Shown: positions 51,722 through 61,582, numbered from the stretch's first letter. The stretch is DNA of 64,000 nt from Burkholderia cepacia GG4 (GCF_000292915.1 NC_018514.1:2542001-2606000), one strand, 5' to 3'. The notes: generated by a model not told the origin, from the letters alone. A program made the numbers and translations.

Positions 51722-52524
51722 TGCAGTCCACGAAGCAAGCGGCAAACGCGCCCGTCGTGCTCGTGACCGGCGCGGCACGCCGGGCCGGGCGCGCGTTCGC
51801 CGAGTATTTCGCCGCACACGGCTATCGCACCGCGGTGCACTACGACCGCTCCGCCGATGCCGCGCATTCGGCGGCCCGCACGATCGCCGAACGCGGGCAC
51901 GATTCGGTCGCACTGCAGGCCGACCTGTCGGATGCCGCGCAGATCACCGCGCTGATCGACCAGGTCTATGCACGCTTCGGCCGCCTCGACGTGCTGGTCA
52001 ACAACGCGTCGGTGTTCTGGCAGGACCATTTCCCGAGCTTCGACCTTGCCGCGTTCGACCAGGCATGGGCCGTCAACTGCCGCGCGCCGATCCTGCTCAC
52101 GCGCGCGTTCTACGAACGGGCTCGCGCAGCCGGCACGCAGGGCGTCGTCGTCAATGTGATCGACCAGAAGATCAAGGAAAACTTCCACCGCGACCATTTC
52201 AGCTACACGGTCGCGAAGGCCGCGCTCGGCAACCTCACGCAGATGCTCGCGCTGTCGTCGTCGCCGGTGCTGCGCGTGAATGCGGTGTTCCCCGGGCTGA
52301 TGCTGCCGAGCGACGACCAGACGCAGGCCGACTTCGAACACGCGAGCCGCGCGTCGACGCCGCTTGCGCGCATCGCCGGCCCCGACGACGTCGCGAGCGC
52401 GATCCTGCTGCTCACGGGCAGCGCGTACAACGGCGTGGATTTCGTCGTGGATGCCGGGCAGAACCTGATCCGCGTCGACCAGGACGTGCTGTACAAGCAC
52501 CGCTCGCCGGCCGGCAAGCACTGA
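51721..52524 (+). CDS. SDR, pteridine/dihydromonapterin reductase-like
   Basis: The 267-residue Rossmann protein has the cofactor motif VVLVTGAARRAGRAF (GxxxRxG-type, as in pteridine reductases), the NNASVFW segment and the catalytic FSYTVAKAAL (Tyr-x3-Lys). Overlap with folE suggests reduction of a pterin (FolM-like) and not an unrelated sugar or steroid. The exact pterin is inferred. Length is typical of SDRs. Confidence 0.82.
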   Translation: MQSTKQAANAPVVLVTGAARRAGRAFAEYFAAHGYRTAVHYDRSADAAHSAARTIAERGHDSVALQADLSDAAQITALIDQVYARFGRLDVLVNNASVFWQDHFPSFDLAAFDQAWAVNCRAPILLTRAFYERARAAGTQGVVVNVIDQKIKENFHRDHFSYTVAKAALGNLTQMLALSSSPVLRVNAVFPGLMLPSDDQTQADFEHASRASTPLARIAGPDDVASAILLLTGSAYNGVDFVVDAGQNLIRVDQDVLYKHRSPAGKH

Positions 52525-52572
52525 CGTTCCGACCGGCGGCGGCAGCGGCCGTGCGTCGCCCTCGCGTGCGGC

Positions 52573-52611
52573 GTGTCGGGGTGTCGGGGTGTCGGGGTGT
52601 CGGGGTGTCGG
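52573..52611 (+). repeat. GTGTCGGG tandem repeat
   Basis: Almost five exact copies of the 8-base unit GTGTCGGG run head to tail just after the SDR gene, ending in GTGTCGG-C. Such short repeats can change in copy number by slippage. Confidence 0.85.
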
Positions 52612-52725
52612 CGTCGATCGCGCATCGCGGCGCGTACGCACGACAGGCGTCGACGGCTGCGCGGCAGCCCCCGCACGCACGTACCTGCACGGCGCGAACG
52701 ACGCCCGCGCCGTTCGCGCGCCGCG

Positions 52726-53646
52726 TTACGGCTTGTCGGCGCTCCCGCCTTCGCGGACCTTGCCCTGCGCGACGCTCGTACCGGGCGGCACGCTGTGCGT
52801 GAGCCACACGTTGCCGCCGATGACCGAGCCGCGCCCGATCGTCACGCGGCCGAGGATCGTCGCGCCCGCGTAGATCACCACGTCGTCCTCGACGATCGGA
52901 TGCCGTGCGTTGCCCTTGACCAGCGTGCCTTCGCCATCGGCCGGGAAACTCTTCGCGCCCAGTGTGACGGCCTGGTACAGGCGCACGCGTTCGCCGATGA
53001 TCGCGGTTTCGCCGATCACGACACCGGTGCCGTGGTCGATGAAGAAGCTCGGGCCGATCCGCGCGCCCGGATGGATGTCGATGCCGGTGGCCGAGTGCGC
53101 AATTTCATTGATGAATCTCGCGAGCAGCGGCACACCAAGCTGGTGCAATGCGTGTGCGAGCCGGTGGTGCATCATCGCGAGCACGCCGGGATAGCACAGC
53201 AGGATTTCGGTGATGTGCTGCGCGGCCGGATCGCCCGCGTAGGCGGCCTGGATGTCGCTGACCAGCAGCGCGCGCACCGACGGCAACTGCCGGCCGAACT
53301 CGCGCGCGATCTCGAACGCGCGTTCGTCGAGCGCCGCGAACGGCGTGTCCGCATACTCGGGCAGGAACGGCAGCGCGCGGCGAATCTGTTCGGACAGGAT
53401 TCGCAGCGTGCTTTCGAGCGTATGGCCGACGTAATAATCGACGCTTTCGTCGGTCAGATCCGGCGCGCCGTAGTGCGTCGGAAACATCGACGCGCGCAGG
53501 CCGGTGACGATCTTGCAGATCGCGTCGCGCGACGGCAGCTCGCGGATGCCGCGCGGATGACGCGTGCGATGGAGTTCCTCGCGCGACTCGCGCAAGCCGG
53601 CAACGATTTCTTCGAGGCCCCACTGACGGGCGGGTGATGTGGACAT
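52726..53646 (-). CDS. Serine O-acetyltransferase (EpsC/CysE-like)
   Basis: The 306-residue protein has the N-terminal helical domain (ITEILLCYPGVLAMMHHRLAHALHQLG) and the left-handed beta-helix end (IDIHPGARIGPSFFIDHGTGVVIGETAIIGERVRLYQAVTLGA, then IVEDDVVIYAGATILG). These mark serine acetyltransferases of the EpsC form. It makes O-acetylserine for cysteine synthesis. It stands alone, convergent with the SDR gene. An N-terminal extension beyond the 270-residue CysE norm is visible. Confidence 0.88.
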   Translation of the reverse strand: MSTSPARQWGLEEIVAGLRESREELHRTRHPRGIRELPSRDAICKIVTGLRASMFPTHYGAPDLTDESVDYYVGHTLESTLRILSEQIRRALPFLPEYADTPFAALDERAFEIAREFGRQLPSVRALLVSDIQAAYAGDPAAQHITEILLCYPGVLAMMHHRLAHALHQLGVPLLARFINEIAHSATGIDIHPGARIGPSFFIDHGTGVVIGETAIIGERVRLYQAVTLGAKSFPADGEGTLVKGNARHPIVEDDVVIYAGATILGRVTIGRGSVIGGNVWLTHSVPPGTSVAQGKVREGGSADKP

Positions 53647-53783
53647 ATGCCAATGCGGGCAGCCGCGCTCGATCGCACGGCCGCTAATAAAGTGACGGGT
53701 TCCACAAGATTACCGCGTTTTCGTCCGGCGGCGGCACGCGCGGGGATCGGCCGGACGGCCGATGCTGCCGGCATGCGACGGCG

Positions 53784-54017
53784 TCAGATCGTGATGCTGC
53801 TCGCGTCGATCCAGCGCACCGCCCAGTCGCGCGCGTGCGCGATGGCGTCGCCTTCGTCGTAAAACTGGAGCTCGGTCGGAAAAAAACGGTTCGCGACGAG
53901 CTCCCCGTCGCTCGATCGGGAGATCACGACGTAGGGCTTGAACAAACCGTCACCGGCGCGCGCGGGCGCGCAGTTCAACAGATATCCGCGGTGCGTGAAG
54001 GCAGTAGTCGCTTGCAT
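53784..54017 (-). CDS. Small hypothetical protein
   Basis: The 77-residue product (THRGYLLNCAPARAGDGLFKPYVV then a helix DEGDAIAHARDWAVRWID) resembles the 79-residue protein at 39923. AGAGGTGG lies upstream of the ATG. The family is unnamed. It may be widespread in Burkholderia but that cannot be checked here. Confidence 0.6.
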   Translation of the reverse strand: MQATTAFTHRGYLLNCAPARAGDGLFKPYVVISRSSDGELVANRFFPTELQFYDEGDAIAHARDWAVRWIDASSITI

Positions 54018-54296
54018 GAATCCGCCACCTCTAGTCCCTTGCTTTGTTGTTCACTACCCGTCTTCAGGGTGCTACGGCGTCCCCGGCGCGGGCAGAGGCG
54101 GCCAGACCTCTTCCCCTGTCGCCGCTTCGCAGGAAAAGAATCATACTCTGTAGAAAACGGGTGTTCTAGCTCAAATAAATCATGACAAATCAGCGCGCGC
54201 CCCGCGACCGCGGCGATCGCCCGCGCGCCTTTTTCCCGTCGTGCCCGGAACGGGATTTGCTTCGATCCGGACCGCTTCGCCGCCAGGAGAGCCGCG

Positions 54297-54707
54297 ATGG
54301 AATCGTCAGCTCAAGCGCACCCCGCGCATCCGCGCAGCGTCGAACTGGACAACGACGACACGCACGACAGCACCGTCGACACCGACGGCAAGAATCGCGA
54401 GGCGGCGCGTCTCGCGAGCGGTCGCGCATTCTCGCCGGACCAGATCACGCACAGCAACGCGTCGCTCGTCAACGCGATGCCCGAAGCCGGCGACGGCTTC
54501 GCCGGCTTCGACAGCCGGCCCGGCGGCAATCACCCGGCGTTCGCGCTGCGTGAAGGCTACATGGTGATCGAGAAGGGTTTCGACGCGCCGTCGCACGCAG
54601 GAGACGAACCTTTCGGCCCGGTTCACCGGATGTACGGCAGTGCGTACTGGCCCGGTCATAGCCGGCGGCCGGAACGCGTGATCGAAATCACGGCGATGCC
54701 GAGGTAG
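54297..54707 (+). CDS. Hypothetical protein
   Basis: The 136-residue hydrophilic protein begins MESSAQAHPAHPRSVELDND and has a probable disordered acidic N-terminus and a more ordered end with YMVIEKGFDAPSHAGDEPFGPVHRMYGSAYWPGH in short blocks. AGGAGAG precedes the ATG. No domain is recognised. It is monocistronic. Confidence 0.6.
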   Translation: MESSAQAHPAHPRSVELDNDDTHDSTVDTDGKNREAARLASGRAFSPDQITHSNASLVNAMPEAGDGFAGFDSRPGGNHPAFALREGYMVIEKGFDAPSHAGDEPFGPVHRMYGSAYWPGHSRRPERVIEITAMPR

Positions 54708-55409
54708 CGCGCGGCGGTTGAATCGATCGTTCGTTTGCCGGGTTGAATCGGGACCGATGGCCGACGGTCGATGGAAGCGGATCGGCGCGCGTTCGCGCGC
54801 CGTTTGTTCGTTCGCGCGCACGCTGCGCGATCGTCCGAATCGGTATTGGTATCGATATCAACGTCGGTTTTGGTGCGAAATTCGCGGTTTCGCAACGTCG
54901 AGCATCGAATTCCGGTCGACGCCGATGCACAGGCGTTGATCGACGTCATGTTGTCGCGACGCGATTGCGCTTCAATGGATGGCAATGCGCGCGGTTGACC
55001 GGAACGGTCGTCGGCATGCGTTCGCATGCATCGACGAGGCGGAGCCGCGGCCAGGGCGCGTTCGCATGGCAGGCCATCGGACGATGCCGGTGCAACCGTT
55101 ACCGACGACGCTGCGCGATCCGCACGGCGTTCGCGCTGTCATTGCGCGGTTAGCCGTCGCGCGCCATCGTCCGGACGGCGGATGCCATGCTGCGCTCCAC
55201 ACGCACATTGGGCACATCGCGCAACACAGCATGCAGCGCGCGCATGGCCCGCGATCGCAGCACGTCGCCGCGACGCCGGAAACGCCGCGATCGCGACGGC
55301 CGGCACGTCGCTGCAAAGTCCCTGCCGTTGGTTTACCCTGCCTCGCAGCAACGCACGACCCGCTCGGTCGTTCGGCCGACTTCTGTTCAACCCGCCACTC
55401 GGAGACACT
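54708..55409. other. Long intergenic region, no credible gene
   Basis: Open frames on both strands are arginine-rich and show no family resemblance. The promoter of the UspA gene should lie at the right end. I see no clear FNR box. Confidence 0.5.
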
Positions 55410-55877
55410 ATGTACAAGCGCATTCTGGTTGCCATCGACGGCAGCGACACGTCCCGCCATGCGTTCGACGCCGCACTCGCGCTCGCGAAGGAGCACGGCG
55501 CGGAGCTGCGGCCGTTCTACGTCGTCGAGAACGCCGCGATCTACTACAACGTGCCGGGCTACGACCCGTCCGTGCTGCGCGACCAGCTCGTCGCGCAGGG
55601 CAATGCGCTCGCGGCAGATTTCACCAAGCTGATGCAGGCGGCCGGCGTGACGGGTGAGACGCTGATGAGCGAGGCGTCGTCGCTCCACGACGTGTCGACG
55701 CTGATCCTCGACGGCGCGAAGGCGTTCGACGCCGATCTGCTCGTGCTCGGCACGCACGGCCGCCGCGGGTTCCGCCGCCTCGTGCTCGGCAGCATCGCCG
55801 AACAGTGCGTGCGCCATGCGACGCTGCCCGTGCTGCTGATCCCGGCTGCCGCGCACGTCGACGAACAGGAAAGCTGA
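55410..55877 (+). CDS. Universal stress protein, UspA family
   Basis: The 155-residue protein has the Usp fold: KRILVAIDGSDTSRHAFDAAL at the start, a central DADLLVLGTHGRRGFRRLVLGSIAEQCVRHA with the ATP-binding GxHGRRGFxRxxxGSxA motif, and VLLIP at the end. It is an ATP-binding stress protein, likely raised in low oxygen or stationary phase. It lies 134 bp before an FNR-type regulator, a common pairing in Burkholderia. Confidence 0.92.
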   Translation: MYKRILVAIDGSDTSRHAFDAALALAKEHGAELRPFYVVENAAIYYNVPGYDPSVLRDQLVAQGNALAADFTKLMQAAGVTGETLMSEASSLHDVSTLILDGAKAFDADLLVLGTHGRRGFRRLVLGSIAEQCVRHATLPVLLIPAAAHVDEQES

Positions 55878-56011
55878 ACAACGTCGGCGCATGCATCGCG
55901 CACCGCGCACGAGCCACGGCATGCGCGCGCGGTCGCGACGTTTTGTCACCCGACAGCCGCAACTTGCGGTGGGACAATGATTCCGTCGATTCAACGCCGG
56001 AGAAAACGATC

Positions 56012-56758
56012 ATGCTGACGCCCGTCGCCACACGTCCCGCCGCCCCGCCCCATGCAGGCAGCTGGGCTCCCCGCCAGGCCCCGCACTGCTCGTCATGCGC
56101 GATGCGCCACCTGTGCATGCCGCAGGGCCTCGCACCCGAAGCGCTCAGCCGCCTCGAGACGGTCATCTGCGCGGCACGCCCGGTCAAGCGCGGCGAAGCG
56201 CTGTTCCGCGAAGGCGACACGTTCGACAACCTGTACGCGGTGCGCTCGGGTTCGCTGAAAACCGTCGCCACGCGCCACGACGGCCGCGAGCAGGTCACCG
56301 GCCTGCACCTCGCGGGCGAAGCGCTCGGCCTCGACGGCATCTGCGACGACACGCACCCGCGCACCGCGGTCGCGCTGGAAGACAGCTCCGTCTGCGTGAT
56401 CCCGTACAGCGCGCTCAAGTCGCTGTGCTCGGAAGCCGGCTCGATGCAGCTGCGCATGCACAAGCTGATGAGCGAGCAGATCGTGCGCGAAACGTCGCAG
56501 ACGATGCTGCTCGGTTCGCTGAACGCCGAAGAGCGCGTCGCCGCGTTCCTGCTCGACGTATCGGCGCGCTACCTGAAGCGCGGCTACTCGCCGTCGGAAT
56601 TCAACCTGCGGATGACGCGCGAAGACATCGGCAGCTACCTCGGCATGACGCTCGAAACGGTCAGCCGCACGCTGTCGAAGTTCCAGAAGCGCGGCCTGAT
56701 CGAAATGCAGGGCCGCCACGTGCAGATCGTCGACTTCGACGGCCTGCATCACGTCTGA
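56012..56758 (+). CDS. FNR/ANR-type oxygen-sensing regulator
   Basis: The 248-residue protein has the Fe-S cysteines HCSSCAMRHLC at the start and a fourth in GICDD near residue 111, a cyclic-nucleotide-binding-like domain (GEALFREGDTFDNLYAVRSGSLKTVATRHDGREQV), and the helix-turn-helix LRMTREDIGSYLGMTLETVSRTLSKFQKRG. It should sense oxygen through a 4Fe-4S cluster and activate anaerobic or microaerobic genes. ATG 56012 has GGAG. Confidence 0.92.
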   Translation: MLTPVATRPAAPPHAGSWAPRQAPHCSSCAMRHLCMPQGLAPEALSRLETVICAARPVKRGEALFREGDTFDNLYAVRSGSLKTVATRHDGREQVTGLHLAGEALGLDGICDDTHPRTAVALEDSSVCVIPYSALKSLCSEAGSMQLRMHKLMSEQIVRETSQTMLLGSLNAEERVAAFLLDVSARYLKRGYSPSEFNLRMTREDIGSYLGMTLETVSRTLSKFQKRGLIEMQGRHVQIVDFDGLHHV

Positions 56759-56806
56759 ACCCGCGCGGCGCACGTTACGCGCCGCCGCCCGCCTCTCCCG
56801 CTCCGA

Positions 56807-57700
56807 TCAGTCGAGAAACAGCGCAGCGCGCGCCTTCAGCGCCGCGCTGAAATCGTCGAGCCAGCCGATCGACAGGCGCCAGCTCTGCCAGTAGAGCTCG
56901 ATGTCGACGGTCCGTCCGCGCGACATGTCGACCAGCTCGCCCGCCGCCAACTGGCGATCGACCATCCGGTCCGGGCACATCCCCCATCCCAGCCCCGTTT
57001 CGCACGCGCGCAGATAGCCGGCGACGTGCGGTATCCAGTGTTGCGGCGGATCGAGCTCCGCGCGCGTCACGCGCCGGATGAAACGCGCCTGCAAGCCGTC
57101 CTTCGGATTGAACATCACGCACGGCGCGCGGCGCAGCGCATCGCGCGTAATGCCCGCGCCGAAATAGCGCTCGTAGAACGCCGGCGAACAGACCGCACGA
57201 TAGCGGATGCGCCCCAGCCGCGTCGACCGGCATCCCTGGATCGGCTCGGCCTGCGCGGTCACCGCGCCCTGCACGCTGCCGTCGCGAATGCGCGCGGCCG
57301 TGTAGTCCTGGTCGTCGATCACGAGGTCGAGCAAGGTCTCGCGCTCCGTGCAGAACGGCCCGACAGCGTCGATGAACCAGGTCGCGACGCTGTCGTCGTT
57401 GACCGCCACGCGCAAGGTCGGCCAGGCGCTCGCGATCTGGCCCGGCAATGCGGGCATCCGGCCGCCCAGTTCGGCCTCGAGCAACTGCACGCGCTCGGTA
57501 TGCCGGCACAGCAGCGCCCCCGACGTGGTCGCGACGCACGGCTGCCCGCGCCTGACCAGCACGCTGCCGACGCGCTCCTCCAGCAGCTTCACGCGCTGCG
57601 ACACCGCCGACGGCGTGACATTCAACTCCTTGGCCGCCCGTTCGAACGAGCCGTGCCGGATCACGGCCGCAAGGGCGTCGAGCAACGCGTAGTCGAGCAT
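56807..57700 (-). CDS. argP: LysR-type regulator ArgP/LysG-like
   Basis: The 297-residue protein is close to ArgP: LLDALAAVIRHGSFERAAKELNVTPSAVSQRVKLLEERVGSVLVRRGQPC at the N-terminus and a basic-amino-acid sensor domain. It is divergent from an ArgO/LysE gene, the canonical pairing. It likely activates export of arginine or lysine when they accumulate. Confidence 0.9.
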   Translation of the reverse strand: MLDYALLDALAAVIRHGSFERAAKELNVTPSAVSQRVKLLEERVGSVLVRRGQPCVATTSGALLCRHTERVQLLEAELGGRMPALPGQIASAWPTLRVAVNDDSVATWFIDAVGPFCTERETLLDLVIDDQDYTAARIRDGSVQGAVTAQAEPIQGCRSTRLGRIRYRAVCSPAFYERYFGAGITRDALRRAPCVMFNPKDGLQARFIRRVTRAELDPPQHWIPHVAGYLRACETGLGWGMCPDRMVDRQLAAGELVDMSRGRTVDIELYWQSWRLSIGWLDDFSAALKARAALFLD

Positions 57701-57804
57701 TAGATTTCCTTAATCGACATTAGGTGAATTAGCTTCTCTTATTCCCAAGCTGACCGCAGACTAGCGCCAACCGATTCACCCGTCTACTGCTTCGATTCCC
57801 CATC

Positions 57805-58425
57805 ATGAACTGGATCGCTTTTTCCCACGGCGCCGCCCTGTGCGGGTCGCTCATCGTCACCATCGGCGCGCAGAACGCATTCGTGCTCCGGCAAGGCATC
57901 ATGCGCTCGCATGTCGGCAAGATCGTGCTGCTGTGCGCGCTGTCCGACATGATCCTGATCGGCGCGGGCGTCGGCGGCGCGTCGGTGCTCGTCGAGCGCT
58001 ACCCGACCTTCGTCCACGCGGTACTGTACGTCGGCCTCGCATATCTCGCGTGGTTCGGCATCAACGCGCTGCGCCGCGCGTTCAAGCCCGGACACGAAAC
58101 GCTCGACGTCCGCGGCGACGCGGTCGCGCCGCCGCCGCAGAGCGCGGTCGCGATCGTGCTGATGACGCTCGCGTTCACCTGGCTCAACCCGCATGTGTAT
58201 CTCGACACGTTCCTGCTGATCGGCACGGCCGGTGCGCGCGAACCGGAAGGCACGCGGCTTGCGTTCGCGATCGGCGCGATGTCGGTCAGCGTCGTGTGGT
58301 TCCTTGGGCTCGGATACGGTGCGCGGCTGCTCGCGCCGTGGTTCCGCAAGGCCGTTGCGTGGCGCGTGCTGGATGGCGCGATCGGCAGCATGGTGCTGTT
58401 TCTGGCGGCCGTGCAGTTGCGGTAA
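57805..58425 (+). CDS. argO: Arginine/lysine exporter ArgO/LysE
   Basis: The 206-residue protein has six helices with the LysE family motif SLIVTIGAQNAFVLRQGI in the first and TLAFTWLNPHVYLDTFLLIG near residue 130. The divergent argP-like gene, 104 bp away, is its expected activator. It exports basic amino acids, including toxic analogues. A strong terminator follows. Confidence 0.92.
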   Translation: MNWIAFSHGAALCGSLIVTIGAQNAFVLRQGIMRSHVGKIVLLCALSDMILIGAGVGGASVLVERYPTFVHAVLYVGLAYLAWFGINALRRAFKPGHETLDVRGDAVAPPPQSAVAIVLMTLAFTWLNPHVYLDTFLLIGTAGAREPEGTRLAFAIGAMSVSVVWFLGLGYGARLLAPWFRKAVAWRVLDGAIGSMVLFLAAVQLR

Positions 58426-58797
58426 CGGGTTGGGGCGCTGATTGATCGCGGGCGGCAACTTGCCGCCCGTTTTTCGTTCCGCTCCCGCGTCGTGCTGCAA
58501 TACGCCCGGTTTCCGCCTGTATCTCCTCCAGCCGCCACGCCCCCGCCGCCGCAAAAATCAGTTCCCGATCGAACGCAGCCGCACGGATCATCCACGTAAC
58601 GGACGATTCGTCCGCCATCGGCTGCAATCCCCCCGTCTTCACGGCCGCGCGCCCCCTGCACGAATCCGGTCGATCGGCGAGAATGTCCAGCGTCCCGCGA
58701 CAACGGCGCAAGCGCTCCACCCAACCGCCGTCCCGTCGCATTCATCCCGGCCAATCCCGTCGTTCCAACCCGTCACCCCTCAGATCCGGAGAACAAC
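58426..58797. other. Intergenic region after argO
   Basis: Apart from the argO terminator, no gene is seen. The right end should contain the promoter of the aldo/keto reductase and has a GGAGAA ribosome site. Confidence 0.5.
58449..58474 (+). terminator. Rho-independent terminator of argO
   Basis: An 8-bp perfect stem (58449-58456 with 58462-58469, loop AACTT) is followed by five T, 24 bp after the argO stop. Confidence 0.9.
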
Positions 58798-59745
58798 ATG
58801 GCACTACGCACCCTCGGCACGTCGGACCTCCAGGTTTCCCCGCTCGCCTTCGGCGGCAACGTGTTCGGCTGGACCGTCGACGAGAACGCATCGTTTGCGC
58901 TGCTCGACGCGCTCGCCGACGCCGGCATCAATTTCATCGACACGGCCGACGTCTATTCGGCATGGGCGCCCGGCAACAGCGGCGGCGAATCGGAAACGAT
59001 CATCGGCAAGTGGCTCAAGCGCTCGGGCAAGCGCGAGCAGGTCGTGATCGCGACCAAGGTCGGCCTGCTCGCGGCGCGCGCGGGGCTGACCAGGGACAAC
59101 ATCCTGAAGGCTGCCGACGATTCGCTGCGCCGCCTGCAAACCGACTACATCGACCTGTATTTCTCACACCGCGATCTCGCCGACACGGCTCCGCTCGAGG
59201 AAACGCTCGGCGCATACCAGACGCTGATCGACGCGGGCAAGGTGCGCATCATCGGCGCGTCGAACTACAGCGGCGCACGCCTGCGCGAAGCCGCCGACCT
59301 GAGCAAGCGCGACGACCTGCCCGCGTACCAGGTGATCCAGCCGGAATACAACCTGATCGATCGCGCCGCGTACGAACGCGATCTCGAGCCGGTCGTGCGC
59401 GACCTGAAGCTCGGCGTCGTCAACTACTACGCGCTCGCGAGCGGCTTCCTGTCGGGCAAGTACCGCAGCGAGGCCGACCTGAAGAAGAGCGTGCGCGGCG
59501 ATCGCGTCGCCGGCTATCTCGACGCGCGCGGGCTGCGCATTCTCGCGGCACTCGACGACGTGTCGGCCAAGCATGGCACGCAGCCGGCCGCGATCGCGCT
59601 CGCATGGCAGATCGCACGCCCGTCGATCACCGCGCCGATCGCGAGTGCGACGTCGCTCGCGCAGCTCGAATTGCTCGGCGAAGCGATCCGCGTGCGGCTC
59701 GACGACGAAGATATCCGCAAGATCGACGAGGCCAGCGCGGTCTGA
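58798..59745 (+). CDS. Aldo/keto reductase
   Basis: The 315-residue protein is a (beta/alpha)8 aldo/keto reductase. Visible features are the N-terminal FGGNVFGWTVDE, FIDTADVYSAW (Asp and Tyr of the tetrad), IATKVG (Lys), the IDLYFSHRD region (His) and the C-terminal ALAWQIARPSITAPIASATS NADPH site. It reduces an aldehyde or ketone with NADPH. It lies next to a FeaB/FeaR-like pair but is on the opposite strand to the dehydrogenase, so no pathway link is certain. Confidence 0.88.
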   Translation: MALRTLGTSDLQVSPLAFGGNVFGWTVDENASFALLDALADAGINFIDTADVYSAWAPGNSGGESETIIGKWLKRSGKREQVVIATKVGLLAARAGLTRDNILKAADDSLRRLQTDYIDLYFSHRDLADTAPLEETLGAYQTLIDAGKVRIIGASNYSGARLREAADLSKRDDLPAYQVIQPEYNLIDRAAYERDLEPVVRDLKLGVVNYYALASGFLSGKYRSEADLKKSVRGDRVAGYLDARGLRILAALDDVSAKHGTQPAAIALAWQIARPSITAPIASATSLAQLELLGEAIRVRLDDEDIRKIDEASAV

Positions 59746-59829
59746 GGTTGTCCACGGCGGGCTGGCGGCTGGCATCGCGAAGTGTTGCGGTTCCAGCCGT
59801 CGGCTCGCGTCACGCGCTACCTGCAAACG

Positions 59830-61317
59830 TCAGAAGCGAATGGTCACCGATTTTGGCTCGGTGTACGCGTCGATGAACGACGAGCCGTACTCGCGGCCGA
59901 CACCGGAGCCCTTCGCACCGCCGAAAGGAACGGCCGGATCGACGAGCGTATGCATGTTCACCCACACGGTGCCGGCTTCGATGCGCGGCACGTAACGCAG
60001 GGCCTTCGAAAGATCGTTCGTCCACAGGCTGGCGGTCAGCCCGAACGGCGTGTCGTTCATCATCGCGATCAGTTCTTCCTCATCGTCGAACGGCACGAAT
60101 GCGCCGACCGGCCCGAAGATCTCCTTGCGGTACGACGCCGATTGCAGCGAGCGCGGCAGCACGATCGTCGGCTTCACGTAAAAGCCGTCACGCGCATACG
60201 CGCCGCCGCCCGTGACGATCGTGTCGCCTTCCGTACGCGCGAGCTCGAACGCGTCGAGGCACTTGCGAAACTGCGGTTCGTTGCAGACCGGGCCGATCAT
60301 CCCGGCGTCGTCCATCGGATCGGCCGGCTGGAAGCTGTCGAGGCGTGCCTTCATCTTCTCGACCACCTCGTCGAACTTCGAACGATGCACGAAGAAGCGC
60401 TCAGCCGACGCGCACACCTGCCCGCTATGCAGGAACCCGGCCTCGACGATGCCGTCGAGGATCTTGTCGACCGGCGTATCCGGCAGGAACGCAGCCGCGT
60501 TCTTGCCGCCCAGTTCGAGCGTGAAGCGCGTGAAGTTCGCGTTGACGGCTTCCTCGCCAATGATGCGGCCGGTCGGCACCGAGCCCGTGAACGACACCTT
60601 CGCCACGCGCGGATCGCGGATCACCTGCGCGCCGACCTGGCCGGTGCCGTTGATCACGTTGAGCGTGCCGGGCGGCAGCCCGGCTTCGGTCGCCAGCTCG
60701 GCGATGCGCAGCATCGTGAGCGGCGTGAACTCCGACGACTTGATGAGCACCGTGTTGCCGGTCGCGAGCGCCGCACCGAATTTCCACACCGGGATCATCA
60801 CCGGAAAATTCCACGGAATGATCCCGAACACGACCCCCAGCGGCTCGCGCAGCGTGAACGACGTGTAGCGCTCGCCGTTCATGCTCGGATACGACGGGGC
60901 GAGCGTTTCGCCCGCGATCTTGGTGGCCCAGCCCGCGTAATAGCGCAGCCAGCGAGCCGACCAGCCGACCTCGATCACGCGCGACAGCCCGATGAGCTTG
61001 CCCGACTGCGCGGTTTCGATCTGCGCGAGCGCTTCCCCGTGTGCGTCGATCAGGTCCGCGAAGCGCAGCAGGATGCGCTCGCGATCGGCCGGCGTCAGGC
61101 TCGCCCACTCGCCGCGGAACGCGCGATGGGACGACGCGATCGCGGTTTCGACGTCGTCGTCGGTCGCCTGCGCGACGGAGCCGATCACCGCGTGCGTCGC
61201 CGGATCGCGTACCTCGATCCGTTCGCCACGGCCGGCAACCGCGCGGCCGTCGATGTAATGCCCGTGTTCGCGCGCGAGAAACGCCCTGACTTCGTCCAGC
61301 ATCCGAACCAGTGCCAT
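59830..61317 (-). CDS. Aldehyde dehydrogenase (phenylacetaldehyde dehydrogenase-like)
   Basis: The 495-residue protein is a complete aldehyde dehydrogenase: VVFGIIPWNFPVMIPVWKFGAAL, the SFTGSVPTG cofactor turn, the general base FTLELGGKN and the catalytic Cys in FLHSGQVCASAERF. The closest pattern is FeaB-type phenylacetaldehyde dehydrogenase, which oxidises phenylacetaldehyde to phenylacetate in tyramine or phenylethylamine breakdown. It is divergent from an AraC-type regulator gene. The substrate is inferred. Confidence 0.87.
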   Translation of the reverse strand: MALVRMLDEVRAFLAREHGHYIDGRAVAGRGERIEVRDPATHAVIGSVAQATDDDVETAIASSHRAFRGEWASLTPADRERILLRFADLIDAHGEALAQIETAQSGKLIGLSRVIEVGWSARWLRYYAGWATKIAGETLAPSYPSMNGERYTSFTLREPLGVVFGIIPWNFPVMIPVWKFGAALATGNTVLIKSSEFTPLTMLRIAELATEAGLPPGTLNVINGTGQVGAQVIRDPRVAKVSFTGSVPTGRIIGEEAVNANFTRFTLELGGKNAAAFLPDTPVDKILDGIVEAGFLHSGQVCASAERFFVHRSKFDEVVEKMKARLDSFQPADPMDDAGMIGPVCNEPQFRKCLDAFELARTEGDTIVTGGGAYARDGFYVKPTIVLPRSLQSASYRKEIFGPVGAFVPFDDEEELIAMMNDTPFGLTASLWTNDLSKALRYVPRIEAGTVWVNMHTLVDPAVPFGGAKGSGVGREYGSSFIDAYTEPKSVTIRF

Positions 61318-61582
61318 CTGTATTCCTCCGGAAATCGAAATTGAGTGAAAGGCCCGGCTTGCCGGCCGCTCGTCGATTCTAGGGACGCGTCGCATGCGCC
61401 GATCGGCGTTGCGTGCACACTTTTGGCTTCAGCGTGCAGATCGGCATGGCGCAGCGGCTTCCTTGTAGAAACCACCATTGACGCTGCGGGCCCATGCTCC
61501 CGACAATGGCGACGTCTCATTCTGCGTCCTGGCCGTTTGCATCAAGCCCGACGCGTTCCCTGGCCCTCTCCCTCTTCCGGCA

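Noticed and set aside
52573..52611. CRISPR-like array
   Set aside because: The units are 8 bases long and directly adjacent, with no spacers; it is a simple tandem repeat.
54708..55409. Antisense and sense frames before the UspA gene
   Set aside because: All are Arg-rich shadow frames; none has a conserved motif or convincing start.
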